Of a stretch of 64,000 nt of DNA, positions 58,809 through 64,000 are shown one piece after another (positions within the stretch are counted from its first letter, which is position 1; every line of letters begins with the position of its first letter). Source of the stretch: Intestinimonas butyriciproducens (GTDB lineage Bacteria; Bacillota; Clostridia; Oscillospirales; Oscillospiraceae); NCBI RefSeq assembly GCF_004154955.1, contig NZ_CP011524.1:2480001-2544000 (forward strand). Reading direction: 5' to 3'. The position numbers were made by a program, and so were the translations under genes. The notes under the pieces were generated by a model. The model worked only from the letters and a program-made list of their open reading frames with translations, did not search any database and was not told the origin of the DNA.

Positions 58809-59564
58809 ATGGAATATACTGTCAAGCAGCTCGCAGCCCTCTCGGGCGTCACGCCCAAGACCCTGCGCTGGTACGACTTGGAGGGGCTGCTCAAGCCCCT
58901 TCGACGTACCGACGCAGGCTATCGGCTCTATGGTCCGCAGGAGGTGGACCGGCTCCAGCAGATCCTCTTTTACCGAGAGCTGGGGCTGGAGCTCTCTGCC
59001 ATCCGCAGACTGCTGGATGATCCGGCCTTTGACCGTGAGGCGGCGCTGCAGAGCCACCTCGCCGCCCTGGAGGCCCGCCGTATCCGGCTGGATGCTCTCA
59101 TTCTGACCGTAAAAAAGACTTTAAAAGGGGACAGTGTGATGTCAGATCTGGAAAAATTCGAATGTTTTAAACAAAAAGTAATCAGAGAAAACGAGGAGAC
59201 CTACGGCGCAGAGGTGCGTGCCCGCTATGGAAATGAAGTCATGGACCGCGCCAATGCCCGGACCGCGCAGCTTACACAGGAGCAGTATTGGGCGATGACC
59301 ACGCTGGAGGAAGAGATCCGGAGCAGACTGGAGGCCGCGGTCCGGACCGGGGCCGATCCGGCCGGGGACGTGGGGCTGGACCTGGCCATGCGGCACAAAA
59401 CCTGGCTTTCCCACTCCTGGGAGGAGCGCCGGTACAGCCCGGAAGCACACCGGATGCTGGCCGCCATGTATACCGAGGACGAGCGGTTCACCGCCTATTA
59501 TGACCGCGTGCTCCCCGGCTGCGCGGCCTTCCTGCGGGCCGCCATTGAGGCCCACATTCAATAA
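58809..59564 (+). CDS. MerR-family regulator with TipAS antibiotic-recognition domain
   Basis: 251 residues. N-terminal MerR HTH (YTVKQLAALSGVTPKTLRWY, then LGLELSAIRRLLDD), a coiled coil (~75-108) and a TipAS effector domain (~112-251). TipAS domains bind thiopeptide and other hydrophobic ligands. An in-frame ATG at 59139 preceded by AAAAGGGG at 59123-59130 could give a separate TipAS-only product, as in Streptomyces tipA. Start ATG 58809 (AGGAGG ten bases upstream). Its promoter has the MerR 19-bp spacer. Confidence 0.93.
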   Translation: MEYTVKQLAALSGVTPKTLRWYDLEGLLKPLRRTDAGYRLYGPQEVDRLQQILFYRELGLELSAIRRLLDDPAFDREAALQSHLAALEARRIRLDALILTVKKTLKGDSVMSDLEKFECFKQKVIRENEETYGAEVRARYGNEVMDRANARTAQLTQEQYWAMTTLEEEIRSRLEAAVRTGADPAGDVGLDLAMRHKTWLSHSWEERRYSPEAHRMLAAMYTEDERFTAYYDRVLPGCAAFLRAAIEAHIQ

Positions 59565-59566
59565 AA

Positions 59567-59602
59567 AAGACCGGCGGCGCATCTGTTCCCAGATGCGCCG
59601 CC
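59567..59602 (-). terminator. Terminator of the TSCPD gene
   Basis: Minus strand 13-bp stem (59602-59590 with 59585-59573), TTCC-type loop, then GGTCTTTTTTATT. Confidence 0.85.
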
Positions 59603-59609
59603 AGTTGAT

Positions 59610-59852
59610 TCAAAGAGCCTGTTTCAGGGCCCGGGCCAGTTGGTCGGGACACGAGGTCGCCTTGCGACCACAGCGGATGCCCTCCAGCCGCTCAATCACA
59701 TCCTCCACCTGCATTCCGACCACCAGCTTGGAGATGCCCTGGAGATTGCCGTCACAGCCTCCCTCCACCTTGAGAGAGCGGATCACACCGTCCTCCACCT
59801 CGGCGGTCATTTTGGAGGAACAGGTCCCCTTCGTCTTATAGGTAATCGTCAT
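59610..59852 (-). CDS. TSCPD-domain protein (TIGR03905)
   Basis: 80 residues. TYKTKGTCSSKMTAEVEDGV, VEGGCDGNLQGISKLVVG, CGRKATSCPDQLARAL: the TSCPD motif (here SCPDQ) with conserved Cys. Small stand-alone relatives of the C-terminal zinc/TSCPD region of class II ribonucleotide reductases. Function unknown. Single gene with its own terminator; convergent to the TipA-like gene. Confidence 0.9.
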   Translation of the reverse strand: MTITYKTKGTCSSKMTAEVEDGVIRSLKVEGGCDGNLQGISKLVVGMQVEDVIERLEGIRCGRKATSCPDQLARALKQAL

Positions 59853-59915
59853 TGCGGCGTACTCCCGTCTCCTTAGATTTTGGCGGTATTATTATACCTC
59901 CGCCGGGACCCGCTG

Positions 59916-60794
59916 TCAAATCCCTTCGGTGGCCCAGCGCTCCACATGGTCCAGGAACCGGGCCGTGGCCGGCGAGGCGGACCGGCGGCTGCGCACTGCC
60001 AGGCCGATATCCCGAAATTGCGGCGGGTCCAACGGCTTTACCGCCACGCCGTACGGAGTGCGCTGCAACACCAGCTCCGTGAGTACGCTCACCCCCAGCC
60101 CGTTCTCCACCATAGCAATGGCCGCATAGTCGTCGTTTACCCGATACTGGAGGTTGGGCTTTACCTGATATCGCTCAAAAATCTGCACGATCTCGCGGTC
60201 CCGGTCATCCTCCAATTTAATGAAAGAGTCCTCAGCAAAGCGGCTGATGGGATAGCTCTCCTCTCCAGCCAATGGGTGATCCAGCGGCAGCACCGCCATA
60301 TGCCGGTCTCGGCGGAGAAACACCGTATCCAGCGTGAGGGCGCTGGGCAGAGCGATAAAGCCACAGTCCACATGGCCTCCCGCCACCCACTCCTCAATCT
60401 CCCGATACTCAATATGGGTCATGACCTCGAATCGGATCCCCGGATATCGCTCCAGAAAGGTTTTCATGAGCCGGGGCAGCCAGTGGACCGAAATACTGTT
60501 GAATGTCCCCACCCGAATGGTGCCCCGGGTGAGTCCGTGGAGTTGGTCCACCTCCTCCAGGAGCTCCCGGTCCGCATTGCACACTGCCCTTAGATGGGGC
60601 AGCAGCGCCTCCCCGGCAGAGCTGAGGACCACGCCCATCCTGCCTCTGGTCAGCAGCGTCACTCCCCACTCCTGCTCCAGATCGGCGATGATCCGGCTTA
60701 CTGCGCTCTGGGTGTAGCCCAGCTCCTCCGCCGCCCGGGTGATATTTCCCATCTCCACAGTCCGCAGCAGTGCCCGATATTTTCCGATGTCCAT
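59916..60794 (-). CDS. LysR-family transcriptional regulator
   Basis: 292 residues. HTH at ~1-60 (MGNITRAAEELGYTQSAVSR IIADLEQEW), then a periplasmic-binding-like effector domain. It faces a strong sigma-A promoter and a 51-residue ORF divergently; a LysR-type box (ATTCT-N5-AGAAT) is at 60810-60824. It likely controls that transcript. Confidence 0.94.
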   Translation of the reverse strand: MDIGKYRALLRTVEMGNITRAAEELGYTQSAVSRIIADLEQEWGVTLLTRGRMGVVLSSAGEALLPHLRAVCNADRELLEEVDQLHGLTRGTIRVGTFNSISVHWLPRLMKTFLERYPGIRFEVMTHIEYREIEEWVAGGHVDCGFIALPSALTLDTVFLRRDRHMAVLPLDHPLAGEESYPISRFAEDSFIKLEDDRDREIVQIFERYQVKPNLQYRVNDDYAAIAMVENGLGVSVLTELVLQRTPYGVAVKPLDPPQFRDIGLAVRSRRSASPATARFLDHVERWATEGI

Positions 60795-60809
60795 GCCCCG
60801 CCTCCTATC

Positions 60810-60875
60810 ATTCTATTTCAGAATGCAATCAATGAGAAAGAGTCGTTTGTGTAATGCTTAATGCCATTGTATAAT
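60810..60875 (+). promoter_or_regulatory. LysR box and divergent promoter
   Basis: Dyad ATTCT-N5-AGAAT at 60810-60824 and TTGTGT (60847-60852), 17-bp spacer, TATAAT (60870-60875) reading right. Confidence 0.65.
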
Positions 60876-60933
60876 AATCACAAGAGGAAGACAAGAGGCA
60901 AATGCCGTACAGACCGGAAAGGAGCGTCAAGTC

Positions 60934-61089
60934 ATGAAATGGAACAAAAGCGCGATGAACCGTGTACAGCCCCAGGTCCAGGTGGGCCATGAGCGGCTTT
61001 GGAAGAAGGACTGGTGCTCCCTGGGCGCCAGGTCCGCTTACTGGTCCGGAAGCCCCTGGCGGGCCGTGGGCATGATGTTCCGTCCTTGA
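60934..61089 (+). CDS. 51-residue ORF of unknown function downstream of a LysR regulator
   Basis: Beginning MKWNKSAMNRVQ, basic and unusually rich in Trp (five) with no membrane helix. AAAGGAG nine bases before the ATG, a -10/-35 pair at 60847-60875, and a strong terminator at 61126-61169. That full set suggests a real expressed peptide or the remains of a longer LysR target. I do not recognise the family. It has no similarity I can see to neighbours. Confidence 0.5.
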   Translation: MKWNKSAMNRVQPQVQVGHERLWKKDWCSLGARSAYWSGSPWRAVGMMFRP

Positions 61090-61125
61090 TCACACTTCAG
61101 CAAACCAAATCCCACCCTCTTTTTC

Positions 61126-61169
61126 AAAGGGAAGGGGCCGCGGCAGTCGCCGCGGCCCCTTCCCTTTTT
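61126..61169 (+). terminator. Intrinsic terminator after the 51-residue ORF
   Basis: Perfect 18-bp stem (61126-61143 with 61150-61167), 6-nt loop, five T. Confidence 0.85.
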
Positions 61170-61398
61170 ACTTGTTTTCAGCGGCTGCCTTGAACTGCGC
61201 CCGAATCTCCTCCATAGTCGCATCCTCCGCCGCGCTCTCCAACAGATACCGGGCCGCCTCTCTCCACTGCGAAATCGGAAAACGTTCTTTTTTCAGCAAC
61301 AGCGCCTCGGCAAGCGCCCGTTCTCTGACTTCCGGTGTATGCAAATCCGACAGATAAAGGCACCCCGTCTTTTTCTGCAGGTATTCTAGCAGGTCCGT
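61168..61398 (-). pseudogene. Small helical ORF lacking a normal start codon
   Basis: Minus-strand frame with good coding character: ETATDLLEYLQKKTGCLYLS then DLHTPEVRERALAEALLL, ending in EEIRAQFKAAAENK, with TAA at 61168-61170. An in-frame TGA lies only three codons before ETATD, and no ATG, GTG or TTG occurs before residue ~25, although GAGAGGGGGAG sits in ribosome-binding position. Either a rare start codon (CTG or ACG) is used or the start has mutated. The overlapping frame 61178-61417 reads as low-complexity Gly/Arg and is not credible. Confidence 0.45.
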
Positions 61399-61531
61399 TG
61401 CGGTCTCCCCCTCTCAAAACCCTATTCTCTCACTAATAATAACATATTACTCGCTAAAAGTAAATAATAAAACACTGATGGGCGGTAATAATCCTCTCGG
61501 AATTAAGTTAGGATTATATGGGGTGGAAATC

Positions 61532-61768
61532 GTGCATGAAAAATACCGGGAGCGCTACCGTCTGCTTGGTTTGCGCATTGCCTATTACCGCAAGAGAAAA
61601 GGGTATACGCAGGAGCAGTTTGCCGAACTGATCGGGAAAAGCTGGTCCTTTATCAGTCAGGTGGAGGCCAACAACGGGGCCACACTGAAGGGCATCTCGT
61701 TGGATACCCTTTTTTCTATGTCGGATGCGCTGGGGGTTCCCCCCAGTAAGTTTCTGGAAGAAGACTGA
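61532..61768 (+). CDS. XRE-family helix-turn-helix regulator
   Basis: 78 residues. LLGLRIAYYRKRKGYTQEQF then AELIGKSWSFISQVEANNG and LFSMSDALGVPPSKFL make a complete Cro/CI-type HTH. Start GTG 61532 with GGGGTGG upstream; the longer open frame to 61478 is AT-rich and not used. Isolated gene with no clear partner, immediately upstream of the aroF leader. Confidence 0.88.
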   Translation: MHEKYRERYRLLGLRIAYYRKRKGYTQEQFAELIGKSWSFISQVEANNGATLKGISLDTLFSMSDALGVPPSKFLEED

Positions 61769-61807
61769 ATCCACATAAAATTTCCGGCAGGAAATTCAGA
61801 CCGTCTC

Positions 61808-61836
61808 TTGACTTTAGCAGCAAACAGTGTTAAAGT
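61808..61836 (+). promoter_or_regulatory. Promoter of the aroF-tyrA leader
   Basis: TTGACT (61808-61813), 17-bp spacer, TAAAGT (61831-61836), 28 bp before the leader peptide start. Confidence 0.7.
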
Positions 61837-61863
61837 TTATGGATAGAAGGAAGTGTGTCCTCC

Positions 61864-61944
61864 ATGAAGTCTTTGAGCCGTCATGCTTATGGGTATTGCT
61901 ACCGTTACTATTATTATGGTAACGGCGGTTTTGCATGCCCATAG
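61864..61944 (+). CDS. Tyrosine-rich attenuation leader peptide
   Basis: 26 residues containing seven Tyr between positions 9 and 18 (AYGYCYRYYYY) and one Phe. AAGGAAG lies upstream. The Tyr codons overlap a small hairpin (CCGTTAC/GTAACGG), and a terminator follows at 61980. A ribosome stalled at the Tyr codons would leave the 5' RNA exposed and prevent terminator formation, so expression of aroF-tyrA should respond to charged tRNA-Tyr. Confidence 0.85.
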   Translation: MKSLSRHAYGYCYRYYYYGNGGFACP

Positions 61945-62019
61945 TCGGCGCTTCACGGACGGATTGCTTTTGGACCCGGACCGCGGCGAGCCATTTGGGC
62001 TTGCCGCGGTTTTATTTTA
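61900..62019 (+). promoter_or_regulatory. Transcription attenuator of the aroF-tyrA operon
   Basis: Elements: 61902-61926 hairpin over the Tyr codons, then the terminator stem ACCGCGGCGAGCC/GGCTTGCCGCGGT (61980-61992 with 61998-62010) followed by TTTATTTTA. The aroF ribosome binding site comes 20 bases later. Confidence 0.8.
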
Positions 62020-62042
62020 TGCATCAGAAAGGATTTGAGTGT

Positions 62043-63059
62043 ATGGTCGTCATTATGAAGGCCGGTTTTACCACCGATCAGTTGGAGAGTGCTGTCAAGG
62101 CCATGGAGGCTGGCGGCGTCAAGGTCATGGTATCCAAGGGCTCCGAAACCACCATTCTGGGTGCGGAGGGAGATGCCTCCCGTATTGACCAGGAAAAGGT
62201 ATCCATGCTCCCCGGCGTGGATCGTGTCATGCGGGTCAGCGAGCCCTACAAGAAGGCAAATCGGAAATACCACCCGGACAACACAGTGATCGATCTGGGC
62301 AACAGCGCCACAGTGGGCGGGGATCGTCTTGCGGTCATCGCCGGGCCCTGCTCCGTGGAGAGCGAAGAGCAGATCGTAGGGGTGGCCGAGTCCGTGAAAC
62401 GGAGCGGGGCGGCCGCGCTGCGAGGCGGTGCCTTCAAACCCCGCACCTCACCTTACGCCTTCCAGGGCATGGGCAACGAGGGGATCCGTCTCCTCCAGGA
62501 GGCCAAGGCGGCCACCGGACTGCCCATTGTGACGGAGATCATGTCCACCGACAACATCGAGATGTTCGAGATGTGCGTGGACGTTATCCAGGTGGGCGCC
62601 CGGAACATGCAGAATTTTGATCTGCTCAAGCAGCTCGGCCATACCACCAAGCCCATCCTGCTCAAGCGGGGCCTCTCCTCCACCATCGAGGAGTGGCTCA
62701 TGTCGGCGGAGTACATCATGGCCGGCGGCAACGACCGCGTGATTCTCTGCGAACGCGGCATCCGCACCTTCGAGACTTTTACCCGCAACACGCTGGACCT
62801 CTCTGCCGTGCTGGCGGTCAAGAAACTCTCCCATCTCCCCGTGGTGGTGGACCCCTCCCATGCCTGCGGCCAGGCCTGGATGGTAGAACGGATGAGTATG
62901 GCGGCCGTGGCCGCTGGGGCGGACGGTCTGATCATTGAGGTCCACAACGATCCTCCTCACGCCAAATGCGACGGTGCGCAGTCCATCACTCCGGACCAGT
63001 TCGACGCCCTGATGGGCAGGCTGGGTGCCCTGGCCCAATGCGTGGGCCGCAGCCTGTAA
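62043..63059 (+). CDS. aroF: 3-deoxy-7-phosphoheptulonate synthase (type I beta, with regulatory domain)
   Basis: 338 residues. N-terminal ~70-residue ferredoxin-like domain (MVVIMKAGFTTDQLESAVKA) of the kind that binds aromatic amino acids in Thermotoga DAHP synthase, then the TIM barrel: AGPCSVESEEQI, GGAFKPRTSPYAFQG, IGARNMQNF-like QVGARNMQNFDLL, LKRGLSST, and DPSHACGQ (metal His). Condenses PEP and erythrose-4-phosphate, first step of aromatic synthesis. Start ATG 62043 with AAAGGAT ten bases upstream; an in-frame ATG at 62019 overlaps the terminator tail. Co-transcribed with tyrA 45 bp downstream. Confidence 0.96.
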   Translation: MVVIMKAGFTTDQLESAVKAMEAGGVKVMVSKGSETTILGAEGDASRIDQEKVSMLPGVDRVMRVSEPYKKANRKYHPDNTVIDLGNSATVGGDRLAVIAGPCSVESEEQIVGVAESVKRSGAAALRGGAFKPRTSPYAFQGMGNEGIRLLQEAKAATGLPIVTEIMSTDNIEMFEMCVDVIQVGARNMQNFDLLKQLGHTTKPILLKRGLSSTIEEWLMSAEYIMAGGNDRVILCERGIRTFETFTRNTLDLSAVLAVKKLSHLPVVVDPSHACGQAWMVERMSMAAVAAGADGLIIEVHNDPPHAKCDGAQSITPDQFDALMGRLGALAQCVGRSL

Positions 63060-63104
63060 GGCTCCGGTGGCATCCCCTATTTCTATTTTCTGGAGGTCTT
63101 TTCC

Positions 63105-63947
63105 ATGTGCAAGCGCATTGCCATCATCGGTCTAGGGCTGATCGGAGGATCCATGGCTATGGCCCTGAAGGGCTTTGAGGACTATGAGATTGTGGGGGTG
63201 GACCGGGACCCCGCCACACTGGAATTTGCCCGTACCCATGGCGTGGCCGACTACCTGAGCACCGACGCGGGCCAGGCGGTCAGCACTGCAGATGTGGTCT
63301 ATCTGTGTCTCCACCCCCGCGGCATCGTGGACTTTCTCTCCACCTACCGGGCGTGCTTCCGGCCCGGCACCCTGGTCACCGACGTATGCGGTATCAAAAC
63401 CGCCATCGTGGACGCAGCGGCCGTCCTTCCCGATGAGGTGGATTTCATCGGAAGCCATCCCATGGCGGGCAAGGAGACCTCCGGCATCTTTCACGCCGAC
63501 GGCGCTCTCTTCCGCGGCGCGCACTACATCATCACCCCCCGCCCCCAGAGCCGCCCGGAACACGTGGATCTGCTCCACCGTATCGCCGACCACATCGGCT
63601 GCCGCGACGTGGTCAACACCACCACCGCCAAGCACGACGCCATCATCGCCTATACCAGCCAGGTCATGCACATCATGGCCGTGGCGGTGTGTGACGATCC
63701 CGACCTCTTCGACTGCAAGGGCTTCGAAGGCGGCTCTTTTCGGGATTGTACCCGGGTGGCCGCCCTGGACGTGCCTCTGTGGACCGAGCTTTTCTCTATG
63801 AACGCGCCCGCTCTCTGCAAGGTTATCCGCAATCTGGAGGACAACCTGCGCGCCTACCGCGAGGTCATAGCGTCCGGCGACACCGCCGCACTTGCGGAGA
63901 AATTGGCCTGGTCCGCCGACCGGAAGCGTCATATGAACCTGGAGTGA
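63105..63947 (+). CDS. tyrA: Prephenate dehydrogenase
   Basis: 280 residues. NAD-binding IIGLGLIGGSMAMAL, then SHPMAGKETSG with the catalytic His region, TTTAKHDAIIAYTSQVMH, and a C-terminal helical half (CKGFEGGSFRDCTRVA). No ACT or chorismate mutase domain is attached. Converts prephenate to 4-hydroxyphenylpyruvate for tyrosine. GGAGG lies eight bases before the ATG. The pairing with aroF and the tyrosine leader explains why the operon would be tyrosine-regulated. Confidence 0.95.
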   Translation: MCKRIAIIGLGLIGGSMAMALKGFEDYEIVGVDRDPATLEFARTHGVADYLSTDAGQAVSTADVVYLCLHPRGIVDFLSTYRACFRPGTLVTDVCGIKTAIVDAAAVLPDEVDFIGSHPMAGKETSGIFHADGALFRGAHYIITPRPQSRPEHVDLLHRIADHIGCRDVVNTTTAKHDAIIAYTSQVMHIMAVAVCDDPDLFDCKGFEGGSFRDCTRVAALDVPLWTELFSMNAPALCKVIRNLEDNLRAYREVIASGDTAALAEKLAWSADRKRHMNLE

Positions 63948-64000
63948 GCCGCCCTGTCCCTTTCGAAAATCTGAAGACAGGACCGCGCCGTCCGGCTCGT

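Overview
The window looks like a chromosome segment from a spore-forming, GC-rich gut clostridium of the Oscillospiraceae type (Flavonifractor, Lawsonibacter or Intestinimonas relatives). The basis is GC-rich coding sequence with AGGAGG ribosome binding sites, a spoIVB-spo0A locus, and CoA-dependent fermentation genes including an oxygen-sensitive 2-hydroxyacyl-CoA dehydratase. The genus assignment is inference; no marker was compared with a database.

Layout. 1-2.9 kb: end of a GntP-type permease, a propionate-type CoA transferase and a MaoC hydratase. 2.9-7.6 kb (minus): a signalling block with a remnant response regulator, a frameshifted hybrid histidine kinase, an Hpt protein and a REC/HD-GYP protein. 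7.9-11.2 kb: a double-headed GntR regulator and an ABC-class ATPase. 11.6-12.3 kb: a five-tRNA operon (Gly, Arg, His, Gln, Lys in transcription order). 12.3-21.4 kb: housekeeping and membrane genes (pyrB with an added zinc ribbon, CmpB-like protein, ferritin-like protein, HlyIII, AIM24, trmB, flotillin/NfeD, split chromate transporter). 21.7-29.4 kb: an Lrp regulator followed by McrBC, facing a minus-strand RHH regulator and two DNA adenine methyltransferases; this is a likely defence island.

29.4-47.4 kb is the accessory highlight. It is a long plus-strand cluster with two crotonases, a class III CoA transferase, an acetyl-CoA hydrolase/transferase, a two-subunit radical 2-hydroxyacyl-CoA dehydratase with its ATPase activator, two acyl-CoA dehydrogenases, a sodium:solute symporter with a 49-residue partner, and two tandem small-subunit/amidase pairs. 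It starts with a canonical -24/-12 (sigma-54) promoter preceded by two matching palindromes, and it encodes its own sigma-54 activator. I read it as an inducible route that imports and de-amidates a substrate, activates it to a CoA ester and ferments it by alpha-beta dehydration and reduction. The substrate is unknown.

47.7-64 kb: tRNA-Arg, a membrane protein, spoIVB, a ModE-like regulator, spo0A, a flavoprotein behind a MerR-type promoter, a MetY-type sulfhydrylase, a GerMN lipoprotein with an adjoining two-component system, a ComEA-like protein, a D-Ala-D-Ala carboxypeptidase, a TipA-type MerR regulator, a TSCPD protein, a LysR regulator facing a 51-residue orphan ORF, an XRE regulator, and aroF-tyrA behind a tyrosine-rich leader peptide and terminator that form a textbook-like attenuator.
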